This document shows positions 19,314 to 27,036 of a DNA stretch of 64,000 nucleotides, in pieces. The notes beneath the pieces are model-generated. The model was not told the DNA's origin. It did not search any database and worked only from the letters and a program-made list of their open reading frames with translations. Source of the stretch: Xanthomonas sp. CFBP 8443 (lineage in GTDB: Bacteria; Pseudomonadota; Gammaproteobacteria; Xanthomonadales; Xanthomonadaceae); NCBI RefSeq assembly GCF_025666195.1, contig NZ_CP102592.1:2294001-2358000 (forward strand), given 5' to 3'. How positions within the stretch are numbered: the first letter of the stretch is position 1; every line of letters starts with the position of its first letter. The position numbers and the translations under genes were made by a program.

Positions 19314-19341
19314 TTGGCAAGCGCGGCGATCGTGCGACAAT
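19314..19341 (+). promoter_or_regulatory. Probable promoter of tRNA-Arg
   Basis: TTGGCA (19314-19319) and GACAAT (19336-19341) are separated by 16 bases and predict a start near 19348, five bases before the tRNA. Both are close to sigma70 consensus for this GC content. Confidence 0.55.
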
Positions 19342-19352
19342 GCGCCGGCCAA

Positions 19353-19429
19353 GGCCCTGTAGCTCAGCTGGATAGAGCGGTCCCCTCCTAAGGGACAGGT
19401 CGTGCGTTCGAATCGCGCCAGGGTCACCA
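19353..19429 (+). tRNA. tRNA-Arg (anticodon CCU)
   Basis: The 77 bases fold as a full cloverleaf. The acceptor arm pairs GGCCCTG with CAGGGTC (one G-U). The D arm is GCTC/GAGC, the anticodon stem is GTCCC/GGGAC with loop CTCCTAA, giving anticodon CCU for AGG codons, and the T arm is GTGCG/CGCGC with TTCGAAT. The discriminator A and an encoded CCA end the gene. tRNA genes such as this are common phage integration sites, but I found no integrase or direct repeat of its 3' end nearby. Confidence 0.96.
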
Positions 19430-19903
19430 TCGCATGGAGTTTGCGCAGCCCGCTTTCCGGCTGCGCGCGCCGGGGCGCTCCGCGGCGCCGTCGTGCTATT
19501 CGCCGGAAGCGCATCCGCCAGTCATGGCGCCGCCGTTTCGGCTGTCGCTGCAAGCGCGATTTCCTGACGAAAACCAGCGCATCAGCGCCCGGATGCGGCT
19601 CACGCCGCCTACACCTTGCGCCGACGCTGTTTAAGCATCGCGCTGCGTAGCCTACGAGCGTCCGCCAATGACGGAGCGGCCGTCGCGAACTGCGATGCGC
19701 GGCCCTGTCGAGGTCGAGATGCATGACGGCCGCCTGGCCATGCCGGGCCCATGCCTGCCGCAACGCCACGCATCCACCGCGTGGAGGCGACACGGCGATG
19801 GTCGCGGTCCTCGTGCGTTTTCGAGTGCGGGCTAGCTGTCATCGGCCGCCGCTCGCGGCTGCTCTTCTACCAACCACGTACGCATGCGAAGCAGGAGTCA
19901 CTC
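19430..19903. other. Gap without a supported gene
   Basis: About 470 bases after the tRNA hold only short frames with arginine-rich, shadow-like translations. I see no clear repeat, hairpin with U tract or promoter. The last 15 bases carry the AGGAG ribosome binding site of the lipoprotein gene. Confidence 0.5.
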
Positions 19904-20302
19904 ATGAGCAGAACGTTGAAGGTTATGTTGGTCGGTTCGGTCCTGGCGGCGCTGGTCGCCTGCCACCGCGATGGCGACCAGGCGGCCCAGGACCAGAACG
20001 CAGCGACCCCGTCCACCGCAGCCGACGGCAGCCCGGCGGGCGGCCAGAGCGGAAGCGCCGCACCGGCGGCGGGCACCACCAGCGGCGATGCCGCCACCGG
20101 CACCGCGACCGGCGACGGCGCCGCGGGCTCGGCCACTGGCACTGGCACTGGCACTGGCACCGGGACTGGCACTGGCACCGGAACTGGCATGGGGACCGGC
20201 ACCGGCACCGACCAAGGCTCGACCACCGGCCAGGACGCGACCCAGGGCACCCAGCCGACCGATCCGCAGCAGCAGCCTCCGGCCGACAACCAGCAGCATT
20301 GA
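19904..20302 (+). CDS. Small lipoprotein with Gly-Thr repeats
   Basis: A 132-residue protein with a lipoprotein signal peptide: MSRTLKVMLVGSVLAALVAC, where LVAC fits a lipobox and Cys20 would be lipidated. The rest is low-complexity: Ala/Gly/Thr/Gln-rich, with a run of Gly-Thr dipeptides at about residues 78-103, and ending in Pro/Gln-rich sequence. No enzyme domain is visible. The ATG at 19904 is chosen because AGGAG lies seven to eight bases upstream and it gives the signal peptide directly. A Rho-independent terminator follows 40 bases after the stop. It may be a surface or periplasmic spacer protein; function unknown. Confidence 0.75.
   Translation: MSRTLKVMLVGSVLAALVACHRDGDQAAQDQNAATPSTAADGSPAGGQSGSAAPAAGTTSGDAATGTATGDGAAGSATGTGTGTGTGTGTGTGTGMGTGTGTDQGSTTGQDATQGTQPTDPQQQPPADNQQH
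20133..20210 (+). repeat. GGCACT/GGCACC hexanucleotide repeat inside lipoprotein gene
   Basis: About 13 imperfect copies of a six-base unit encode the Gly-Thr run. Because the unit is two codons long, copy-number change would lengthen or shorten the protein without breaking the frame. Confidence 0.85.
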
Positions 20303-20341
20303 TGGCGCGGCAGGCGTCCATGTCCGCTTGATGACGTTCCG

Positions 20342-20378
20342 GCCCATGCGCGAGGCGACTCGCCATGGGCTTTTTTTT
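20342..20378 (+). terminator. Rho-independent terminator after the lipoprotein gene
   Basis: GCCCATG (20342-20348) pairs with CATGGGC (20364-20370), with further possible pairing inside the loop (GCGAG/CTCGC), and is followed by eight T residues. It separates the lipoprotein gene from the thr leader. Confidence 0.88.
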
Positions 20379-20579
20379 GCGTGTCGGCTGCTTCGGTCGC
20401 AGCTGCGTCGGCGCACGTGCCGCTGGCGACTGCACGCCAACAATCCACGCCGCGGCGGGCAATCCGCATCGACGCACGATAGTAACTTCTGCAACCTGTT
20501 GACCCAGGCGTGGTCTCCATGCTGCGTCGGCACAATCGGTGCTTGACAGCACCCCGGCGCATGATGTCCTCTTGCGTCC

Positions 20580-20714
20580 ATGCCCAGCGCTTCCGTCCTC
20601 GCCCGTGATCCCGCACCGCCGTCGCATCGGCGGGCGGCAGCGTGCTGCGCGGGCACGACCACTGGCATTACCACCCACACCATTAGCCCGGTGCGGCCCG
20701 TCGTTTTCGCGTAA
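20580..20714 (+). CDS. thrL: Threonine/isoleucine-rich leader peptide of the thr operon
   Basis: A 44-codon frame runs from ATG 20580 to TAA 20712. Codons 26-35 read Thr-Thr-Thr-Gly-Ile-Thr-Thr-His-Thr-Ile, that is six Thr and two Ile codons in ten, as in the E. coli ThrL leader that senses charged tRNA-Thr and tRNA-Ile. It lies 90 bases before thrA. No Shine-Dalgarno precedes the ATG; a TTGACA at 20543-20548, placed inside the inverted repeat GGTGC...GCACC, would start transcription close to the ATG, so the leader may be translated from a leaderless message, although its -10 is poor. The Thr codons sit just ahead of the competing RNA stems described in the next entry. No other start in this frame exists, so the function is inferred from codon content and position. 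Confidence 0.72.
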   Translation: MPSASVLARDPAPPSHRRAAACCAGTTTGITTHTISPVRPVVFA

Positions 20715-20803
20715 CAGTCGAAACCCACGGCCCCGCACCCGGATCAGGATGCGGGGGAACCCGTCAGCCTGATGCGAGCGGGGCCTCCACTTCGAGGTCT
20801 CCC
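20690..20803 (+). promoter_or_regulatory. Predicted attenuator with thrA Shine-Dalgarno sequestering hairpin
   Basis: Four segments can pair in exclusive ways. Segment 1 GGTGCGG (20690-20696) lies inside the leader gene and pairs with CCGCACC (20733-20739). Segment 2, GGCCCCGCA (20729-20737), also pairs with TGCGGGG (20750-20756) or, by eight bases, with GCGGGGCC (20778-20785). GGGGCCTC (20780-20787) pairs with GAGGTCTC (20794-20801), whose GAGG is the thrA Shine-Dalgarno. Pairing of segment 2 with 20778-20785 would prevent this last hairpin. No U run follows, so control would be of translation or via Rho rather than a classical terminator. Confidence 0.55.
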
Positions 20804-23302
20804 ATGCCGTCCCCCGCTGTCGCTTCCGCTCCCGCCGCAGAACCCGCGCGCACCGTCGTCCACAAGTTCGGCGGCACCTCGGTGGCCGACGCCGAACGCT
20901 ATCGCCATGTCGCGCAGCTGTTGCTGGCGCGCCCGGAGACCCTGCAGGTCACCGTGGTCTCGGCGATGAAAGGGGTCACCGATGCGCTGATCGCGCTGGC
21001 CGAACTGGCCGCCAGCGAGAACAGCGACTGGCGCGAACGCTGGCACGAGACCCGCGCGCGGCACCGCGCCGCGGCGGTGTCGCTGCTCGGCGAGCACGCC
21101 GGCATCACCGTGGAGTGGCTGGACGCGCGCTTCGAGCATCTGGCCGAGATCCTCGGCGCGCTGGCGGTGATCGGCGAACTGCCGCGCGAGGTGCTGGACC
21201 GGGTGCAGGGCCTGGGCGAGGTGTATTCGGCGCAACTGCTCGGCGAGCACCTGCGCGCGCTGGGCGAGGACTGCGCGGTGCTGGACGCGCGCGAGGTGTT
21301 GGTGGTGGATCGCGGCGAACTGGGCGTGGACGTGGATTGGGAGGCCAGCGCGCGGCGCCTGGCGGACTGGCGCGCGCAGCACCCGCAGCAGCGCATCGTG
21401 GTCACCGGCTTCGTCGCCCGCGATCGCGCCGGGCGCATCACCACGCTCGGCCGCAACGGCAGCGACTATTCCGGCGCGATCTTCGCCGCCTTGTTCGATG
21501 CCGACGAACTGCATATCTGGACCGACGTCGACGGCGTGCTGTCGGCCGATCCGCGGGTGGTGCCCGAGGCGGTGCAGCTGGAGACGCTGAGCTACGACGA
21601 GGCCTGCGAACTGGCCTATTTCGGCGCCAAGGTGGTGCATCCGCAGACCATGTCGCCGGCGATCGAGCGCGGCCTGCCGATCATCATCCGCAACACCTTC
21701 CAGCCCGAGCACCCGGGCACCCGCATCACCGCCAGCAGCGCCTCCAGCGGCCCGATCAAGGGCCTGACCCTGAGCCCGGATCTGGCCGTGCTGAACCTCG
21801 AGGGCACCGGCCTGATCGGCGTGCCCGGCACCGCCGAGCGCGTGTTCGCCGCGCTGCGCAACGCGCGGGTGTCGGTGGTGATGATCTCACAGGGATCCTC
21901 GGAGCATTCGATCTGCTGCGTGGTGCGGCAGAACGAATGCGAGCGCGCGCGCGACGCGCTGCTGTCGGCATTCGCGCACGAGCTGGTGGTCGGCCAGGTG
22001 CAGCGGGTGCAGCTGACCACCGGCATCAGCGTGCTGGCCGCGGTGGGCGACGGCATGGCCGGGCAGCCGGGCGTGGCCGCGCGCCTGTTCGAATCGCTGG
22101 GCCGCGCCCAGGTCAACATCCTGGCGATCGCGCAGGGGTCCTCCGAGCGCAACATCTCGGTGGCGATCGACAGCGCGCACGCGACCAAGGCATTGCGCGC
22201 GGCGCACGCCGGGTTCTGGCTGTCGCCGCAGACCTTCTCGGTCGGGGTGATCGGCCCGGGCAACGTCGGCGCAGCGCTGCTCGACCAGTTGCGGGTGGCG
22301 CAGCCGCAACTGCTGGCCAAGGCCAACCTCGACCTGCGCCTGCGCGCGATCGCTTCGCGCAGCACGATGCGCCTGGAAACCCGCGCGATCGCCGGCGATT
22401 GGCGGCAGGCCTTCGCCAGCGGCCCGCAGCCCACCGACCTGGACGCGTTCACCGCGCACCTGCTGTCGGCGCACCTGCCGCACGCGGTGATCATCGATTG
22501 CAGCGGCAGCGCCGACGTCGCGGACCGCTACGCCGGCTGGCTCGCCGCCGGCATCCACGTGGTCACCCCGAACAAGCAGGCCGGCGCCGGGCCGCTGGCG
22601 CGCTTCCATGCGATCCGCGCCGCCGCCGCGGGCAGCGGCGCGCGCTTCCGCTACGAGGCCACGGTCGGCGCCGGGCTGCCGGTGATCACCACGCTGCGCG
22701 ATCTGGTCGACACCGGCGACGCGGTCACCGCGATCGAAGGCATCTTCTCCGGCACGTTGGCCTGGCTGTTCAACAAATACGACGGCAGCGCGCCGTTCTC
22801 GCAGCTGGTCACCGAGGCGCGCGGCATGGGCTATACCGAGCCGGATCCGCGCGACGACCTGTCCGGCATCGACGTGGCGCGCAAGCTGGTGATCCTGGCG
22901 CGCGAGGCCGGGCGCGAGTTGAGCCTGGAGGACGTGGCGGTGGAGAGCCTGGTGCCGGAAGCGCTGCGCCAGGCCAGCGTCGAGGACTTCATGGCGCGCC
23001 TGCACGAAGTGGACGCGGCATTCGCGCAGCGCCTGCAGGCGGCCAGGGCGCGCGGCTGCGTGCTGCGCTACGTGGCGCAGCTGGCGCCGGACCGCGCGCC
23101 CAGCGTCGGCCTGGTGGAACTGCCGGCCGAGCACGCCTTCGCCAACCTGCGGCTGACCGACAACGTGGTGCAGTTCACCACCCGCCGGTATTGCGACAAT
23201 CCGTTGGTAGTGCAGGGCCCCGGTGCCGGTCCGGAAGTCACCGCCGCCGGCGTGTTCGCCGACCTGCTGCGGGTGGCGGCGGGCGAGGGGGCGCGCTTGT
23301 GA
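20804..23302 (+). CDS. thrA: Bifunctional aspartokinase / homoserine dehydrogenase I
   Basis: An 832-residue fusion that catalyses the first and third steps of the aspartate pathway to threonine. The N-terminal kinase (about 18-310) begins [16 protein letters not shown] and contains [11 protein letters not shown] and WTDVDGVL. Paired ACT domains occupy about 320-470 ([11 protein letters not shown] form, and [13 protein letters not shown]), the site of threonine feedback in ThrA enzymes. The dehydrogenase (about 475-832) begins [14 protein letters not shown] (NADPH) and has [17 protein letters not shown] and [17 protein letters not shown]. The ATG at 20804 follows GAGG at seven bases, which can be hidden in the hairpin described above. 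thrB overlaps the stop by four bases. Confidence 0.97.
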   Translation: MPSPAVASAPAAEPARTVVHKFGGTSVADAERYRHVAQLLLARPETLQVTVVSAMKGVTDALIALAELAASENSDWRERWHETRARHRAAAVSLLGEHAGITVEWLDARFEHLAEILGALAVIGELPREVLDRVQGLGEVYSAQLLGEHLRALGEDCAVLDAREVLVVDRGELGVDVDWEASARRLADWRAQHPQQRIVVTGFVARDRAGRITTLGRNGSDYSGAIFAALFDADELHIWTDVDGVLSADPRVVPEAVQLETLSYDEACELAYFGAKVVHPQTMSPAIERGLPIIIRNTFQPEHPGTRITASSASSGPIKGLTLSPDLAVLNLEGTGLIGVPGTAERVFAALRNARVSVVMISQGSSEHSICCVVRQNECERARDALLSAFAHELVVGQVQRVQLTTGISVLAAVGDGMAGQPGVAARLFESLGRAQVNILAIAQGSSERNISVAIDSAHATKALRAAHAGFWLSPQTFSVGVIGPGNVGAALLDQLRVAQPQLLAKANLDLRLRAIASRSTMRLETRAIAGDWRQAFASGPQPTDLDAFTAHLLSAHLPHAVIIDCSGSADVADRYAGWLAAGIHVVTPNKQAGAGPLARFHAIRAAAAGSGARFRYEATVGAGLPVITTLRDLVDTGDAVTAIEGIFSGTLAWLFNKYDGSAPFSQLVTEARGMGYTEPDPRDDLSGIDVARKLVILAREAGRELSLEDVAVESLVPEALRQASVEDFMARLHEVDAAFAQRLQAARARGCVLRYVAQLAPDRAPSVGLVELPAEHAFANLRLTDNVVQFTTRRYCDNPLVVQGPGAGPEVTAAGVFADLLRVAAGEGARL

Positions 23303-24267
23303 GCGCAGCGCAGATGTCGCTGTCGCCGCAGCCCGGCGCGCGCGCCTTGCCGCGCGAGGCGCGTGCGTTCGCGCCGGCCTCAGTGGCCAACGTGGCGGTG
23401 GGCTTCGACCTGCTCGGCTACGCGGTGGAAGGCGTCGGCGACACGGTGACGGTGCGCCGCATCGACGCGCCGCAGGTGCGCATCGCGGCGATCCGCGGCA
23501 CCACCGTGGCGCTGCCGCTGGAGGCGGCGCGCAACACCGCCGGCGCGGCCTTGATCGCGCTACGCGAGGCGCTGGCATTGCCGTTCGGATTCGAACTGGA
23601 GATCGACAAGGGCATCCCGCTCAGTTCCGGGATGGGCGGTTCGGCGGCCTCGTGCGTGGCCGCGCTGGTGGCGGCCAATGCGCTGCTGGACGCGCCGCTG
23701 TCGCGCGAGCAGCTGTATCTGTATTCGCTGGAAGGCGAGGCGGTGGCCAGCGGCAGCCGCCACGGCGACAACCTGGGGCCGATGTTCCTGGGCGGGCTGG
23801 TGCTGTCGACGCTGCAGCGGATGGTGCCGGTGCCGGTGCCGGCGGCCTGGCACAGCCTGTTGGTGCATCCGGATGCGGTGCTGGAGACGCGCCGCGCGCG
23901 CGAGGCGCTGGCGGGCGAGTACCGGCTTGGCGAGTTCGTGACGCAGAGTTCCAATCTGGCGCTGGTGTTGGCGGGCTGTCATGCCGGCGATGAGGCATTG
24001 GTGCGCGCCGGCCTGCGCGACGTGCTGATCGAGCCGCGGCGGGCGCCGTTGATCGCCGGTTTCGATGCGGCCAAGGCGGCGGCCTTGGCGGCGGGGGCGA
24101 TGGGCGCGAGCATTTCCGGTGCCGGTCCCAGCGTGTTCGGGTGGTTCGCGACGCGCGCGGCGGCCGAGGCGGCCGCGCCGGCGGTGCAGGCGGCGTTCGC
24201 GGACGCCGGCTTCGACAGCCAGTATTGGGTATCGCCGCTGCAGTGTCCGGGCGCCCGATTGCTGTAG
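23299..24267 (+). CDS. thrB: Homoserine kinase (GHMP family)
   Basis: A 322-residue GHMP kinase that phosphorylates homoserine. It shows [17 protein letters not shown] at the N-terminus, the ATP-binding [21 protein letters not shown] (motif P-x3-GLGSSA type) and [16 protein letters not shown] near the C-terminus. It most likely starts with GTG at 23299, four bases into the thrA stop (GTGA), behind GAGGGG; an ATG five codons further is the alternative. It is coupled to thrA, while thrC is separated from it by 720 bases of repeats, an unusually long gap for this operon. Confidence 0.95.
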   Translation: MSAAQMSLSPQPGARALPREARAFAPASVANVAVGFDLLGYAVEGVGDTVTVRRIDAPQVRIAAIRGTTVALPLEAARNTAGAALIALREALALPFGFELEIDKGIPLSSGMGGSAASCVAALVAANALLDAPLSREQLYLYSLEGEAVASGSRHGDNLGPMFLGGLVLSTLQRMVPVPVPAAWHSLLVHPDAVLETRRAREALAGEYRLGEFVTQSSNLALVLAGCHAGDEALVRAGLRDVLIEPRRAPLIAGFDAAKAAALAAGAMGASISGAGPSVFGWFATRAAAEAAAPAVQAAFADAGFDSQYWVSPLQCPGARLL

Positions 24268-24360
24268 CGGCACGTAGCCTAGCTGTTGCTGTTGCTTTCG
24301 GGGTTGTTTTTGCTGTTGCTTTTGCTGTTGCGGTACCGGGTTCCCTTCCCGAAGCGGCGG

Positions 24361-24454
24361 CCATGACGGGGAAAAACCCCGAAGGGGCGGCGCACAAGGA
24401 TGTGCGCCGTTCGCGGCAGGGGCAGGATGCCCCTTCCGCGAATCCCCGTCATGG
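24361..24454 (+). ncRNA. Left cloverleaf element with GGA-loop hairpins
   Basis: An outer 11-base stem, CCATGACGGGG with CCCCGTCATGG, encloses three hairpins: CCCC/GGGG around GAA; CGGCGCAC/GTGCGCCG around AAGGAT (24388-24409); and TTCGCGG/CCGCGAA extended by AGGGGCA/TGCCCCT around GGA (24410-24442). ACAAGGATGT at 24394-24403 equals the core of the published CsrA selection consensus (ACARGGAUGU). Whether it is transcribed as a separate RNA is unknown; it would be part of any thrABC read-through message. Confidence 0.5.
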
Positions 24455-24737
24455 ACGCGGACCCGGAGCGCGCAGCGCGGAGGGCGCAAGGCAGGGCGCG
24501 CTTTCTTTTGGTTACTTTTCTTTGCGCGAGCAAAGAAAAGTGACTCGCCGCAAGGCGAAAGCCTTTGCCTCTGCTTCTGTTTTGGTCTGAAGATTCAAAG
24601 CAAGAGCAAGAGCAAGAGCAAGAGCAAGAGCAAAGCTTCCGCTGGCGCGGGTCACTTTTCTTTGCTTGTGCAAAGAAAAGTAACCAAAAGAAAGCACACC
24701 CGGGCGGCGCGCCCTCCGCGCTGCGCGCTACGGGTCC

Positions 24738-24840
24738 GCAAGCAGGATGGGAATTTTCGGAAGGCACATCCATGTGCCTGCCGAAAACGACGCGCATCCT
24801 GCGCGTCGCCCCCTTCGGGGGTTGTACCCATCCTGCTTGC
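24738..24840 (-). ncRNA. Right cloverleaf element, inverted and diverged copy
   Basis: Read on the minus strand, an outer 14-base stem (GCAAGCAGGATGGG with CCCATCCTGCTTGC) encloses hairpins in the same order as the left copy: CCCCC/GGGGG around GAA; CGACGCGCA/TGCGCGTCG around GGA; and TTTTCGG/CCGAAAA extended by GGCACA/TGTGCC around TGGA. Nearly all stem bases differ from the left copy but pairing is kept, while the loops keep GGA. Confidence 0.5.
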
Positions 24841-24987
24841 CGCGCCTCACGGGAGATCGAAAAGCAAAAAAAGCAACAGCCGAAGCAAGGCAGAGCAACA
24901 ACAAGAGCAACAACAAGAGCAACAACCAAGCAGTGCCATAGTCACGGATGACAGTGCGATCGAATTCCCCCTGCCGATGGAACCACC

Positions 24988-26289
24988 ATGAACTTCATTT
25001 CCACCCGTAATGCCGCGCCCGCCGCCACGCTCAGCCAGGCCATCGCCGCCGGCCTGGCGCCCGATGGCGGGCTGTATGTGCCCGAGCGCATGCCACCGGC
25101 CCGCGAACTGCGTGCTGGTGACAACCTGGCCGAGACCGCCGCGACGCTGCTGGCGCCGTTCTTCGATGGCGACGCGCTCGCCGCCGAGCTGCCGGCAATC
25201 TGCGCCGAGGCCTTCGATTTCGCTGCGCCGCTGCAGTCGCTGGCCACGCCCGGCGACCACGCGCTGGAGCTGTTCCATGGGCCGACCGCCGCGTTCAAGG
25301 ATTTCGGCGCGCGCTTCCTCGCCGCCTGCCTGGCCCGGTTGCGCCGCGATGCCGCCACGCCGCTGACCATCCTCGTCGCCACCTCCGGCGATACCGGCGC
25401 CGCGGTGGCCGCCGCGTTCCATCGCCAGCCTGGGCTGCGCGTGGTGGTGCTGTATCCGGACGGGCGCGTGTCGCCGCGCCAGGCGCATCAACTGGGCTGC
25501 TTCGGCGACAACATCCAGGCGCTGCGCGTGGCCGGCACCTTCGACGACTGCCAGGCGCTGGTCAAGCAGGCCTTGAACGATGCCGAGCTGCAGGCGCAGG
25601 CGCCGTTGAGTTCGGCCAACAGCATCAGCCTGGGCCGGCTGCTGCCGCAGATGAGCTACTACGCGCACAGCGCGCTGGTGCATTACGCCGGGCGTGCGCA
25701 GCCGCTGAACCTGGTGGTGCCGACCGGCAACCTCGGCAATGCGCTCGCCGCGATCCTGGCGCGCGGGCTGGGCGTGCCGCTGGGCCGTATCGTGCTGGCG
25801 ACCAACGCCAACCACGTGCTGCCGGACTATTTCGCCGGCGCCGACTACGCCCCGCAACCCAGCGTGGCCACCGTGGCCAATGCGATGGACGTGGGCGCGC
25901 CGAGCAATTTCGAGCGCCTGCGCTGGCTGTACCGCGGCGACGATGCCGCGTTGCGCGCGCAGTTCCAGTCGTATTCGGTGGACGATGCGCAGATCCGCCA
26001 GCTGATCGGCGAGCGCTTCCGCCGCTACGGCGAGGTGCATTGCCCGCATACCGCCACCGCGTTGCACGTACTGCAGCAGATCCGTGCCGAGGGCGCCGAG
26101 GCCGATGCCGGCGACTGGGCGGTGGCCGCGACCGCGCATCCTGCCAAGTTCGAGGCGGTGGTCGAGCCGTTGATCGGCCAGCCGGTGCCGGTGCCGCCGG
26201 CGTTGGCGGCGTTGCTGCAGCGCCCGGCGCACGCCGAGCCGATCGCGCCGGACTACGCGGCACTGCGCGCGCGCCTGCTGGCCGGCTGA
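24988..26289 (+). CDS. thrC: Threonine synthase
   Basis: A 433-residue PLP enzyme that converts O-phosphohomoserine to threonine. The N-terminus NFISTRNAAPAATLSQAI and GLAPDGGLYVPE are typical of the ThrC group. The PLP-binding lysine is in HGPTAAFKDFGARFL, and the phosphate-binding loops are ATSGDTGAAV and PTGNLGN. The ATG at 24988 gives the usual N-terminus. It completes the thrABC set, but the long repeat-filled gap before it means it may have its own promoter or depend on read-through. Confidence 0.96.
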   Translation: MNFISTRNAAPAATLSQAIAAGLAPDGGLYVPERMPPARELRAGDNLAETAATLLAPFFDGDALAAELPAICAEAFDFAAPLQSLATPGDHALELFHGPTAAFKDFGARFLAACLARLRRDAATPLTILVATSGDTGAAVAAAFHRQPGLRVVVLYPDGRVSPRQAHQLGCFGDNIQALRVAGTFDDCQALVKQALNDAELQAQAPLSSANSISLGRLLPQMSYYAHSALVHYAGRAQPLNLVVPTGNLGNALAAILARGLGVPLGRIVLATNANHVLPDYFAGADYAPQPSVATVANAMDVGAPSNFERLRWLYRGDDAALRAQFQSYSVDDAQIRQLIGERFRRYGEVHCPHTATALHVLQQIRAEGAEADAGDWAVAATAHPAKFEAVVEPLIGQPVPVPPALAALLQRPAHAEPIAPDYAALRARLLAG

Positions 26290-26389
26290 GGGCCGCGACG
26301 GCCATGGGGCCGGGCAGCGGCAGTGCCGCCGTCCGTCCGCCGCGCTGCCGCACGGGCTGCGCGCAGCACGGGAACCCAGGCGCGCAGGC

Positions 26390-26701
26390 TCAGTCGTCGG
26401 GCTGCAGCCGCTGCCAGGCGGCCTGCACCACGCTGCGCGCCTGCAGCCAGTCCAGGCGCGAGCGCGGATGGTCGCGCAGGAACACGTCGCGCAGCTGCGG
26501 CACCACGTCCTCGAAGCGCTGGCCGTGGTACTTGAGATAGGCGTCGTAGGCCAGCTTCAGCGCCGGCTCGTAGTCGGTGAACACATGCCCGGGCCGATGG
26601 AACGGGGCCTGCGCGAAATGCGCCTTCCAGAACTCCAGTTCTCTTTCGCGATCCAGCATCACGCAGGCGCGCGAGTCGTGCATATCGATGGCGACGGCCA
26701 T
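26390..26701 (-). CDS. Conserved hypothetical protein, small acidic/aromatic family
   Basis: A 103-residue soluble protein with no signal peptide. After a Met-rich start it has LEFWKAHFAQAPFHRPGHVFTDYEPALKLAYDAY (given here as the pieces LEFWKAHF and DYEPALKLAYDAY), YHGQRFEDVVPQL and SRLDWLQARSVVQAAWQRL. This pattern of an EFW start, an aromatic middle and a C-terminal A-x-x-AW helix resembles an unnamed family of small proteobacterial proteins often linked with stress genes. No enzyme motif is seen. It stands alone, downstream of thrC on the other strand. Confidence 0.7.
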   Translation of the reverse strand: MAVAIDMHDSRACVMLDRERELEFWKAHFAQAPFHRPGHVFTDYEPALKLAYDAYLKYHGQRFEDVVPQLRDVFLRDHPRSRLDWLQARSVVQAAWQRLQPDD

Positions 26702-26921
26702 GGCGGCCCTCCGAATGGTTCCCCCCCACCGGCACCGCGGCGGCGCCGCAGGTGTATTGCGGGCGCAAGTCTATGCCCCGGCGTGCGACAGGTGCATGGC
26801 GATGGTCTGAAGCATTCATGGGCGCGGTGGGGCCGCGTCTGCTGCCGGTCCCGCGCATTGCCGGAGGCCGGCTCGGCTGCCTGCCGCGCGTCGCCGAAGG
26901 CGTTCCGTGGCTGGCGCCGGG

Positions 26922-26967
26922 TTGTCCACAGCGCATGTGGAGCGTTGCCCTGGAAACTTGTGGATAA
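26922..26967. other. Two DnaA-box-like sites in a gene-free gap
   Basis: TGTGGATAA (26959-26967) is a perfect reverse-strand match to the DnaA box TTATCCACA, and TTGTCCACA (26922-26930) matches with one change on the plus strand. The gap 26702-27036 has no gene and no AT-rich unwinding region, so a replication origin is not supported. The rest of the gap shows nothing else. Confidence 0.4.
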
Positions 26968-27036
26968 GTCGGTGCGGCCGCCGTGGTGCAAGGCGTAGAC
27001 ACGGGCTGGCGAAAAAAACGCCGCGCCGTGGTCGGC

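Larger units (their letters stand above)
24283..24929. repeat. Composite inverted-repeat element between thrB and thrC
   Basis: This filler of the thrB-thrC gap is nearly symmetric. From the outside in on the left it has a GTTGCT-type microsatellite (24283-24332), a cloverleaf (24361-24454), a GC-rich segment (24458-24488), and a 26-base unit (24500-24525) that starts GCTTTCTTTTGG and ends in a hairpin ACTTTTCTTTGC/GCAAAGAAAAGT. The centre holds seven copies of AGAGCA-like units (24595-24634). The right half repeats these parts as reverse complement: hairpin unit 24654-24695, GC-rich segment 24709-24739 (about 30 of 31 bases match), cloverleaf 24738-24840, and a GAGCAACAACAA-like microsatellite (24889-24929). 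No coding gene is supported here. It resembles a non-autonomous mobile element or a structured intergenic repeat. Confidence 0.8.

Noticed and set aside
19179..19793. Minus-strand frame containing a familiar tRNA-antisense peptide (ARFERTTCPLGGDRSIQL)
   Set aside because: It is the known artefact of translating a tRNA gene in reverse, extended through a gene-free gap.
19353..19903. Genomic island inserted at tRNA-Arg
   Set aside because: No integrase, no repeat of the tRNA 3' end and normal xanthomonad genes follow.
20640..20685. His-rich leader peptide in a shifted frame of the thr leader region
   Set aside because: The overlapping frame reads several His codons, but it lies before thrA, and the in-frame Thr/Ile series has an ATG and fits the operon.
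24279..24929. Minus-strand open frame across the thrB-thrC gap
   Set aside because: It reads through hairpins and microsatellites (Leu runs, KKSN-like pieces) that occur as intergenic repeats; no coding signature.
26922..26967. Replication origin
   Set aside because: DnaA boxes are present but there is no AT-rich region and no dnaA, dnaN or similar gene beside them.
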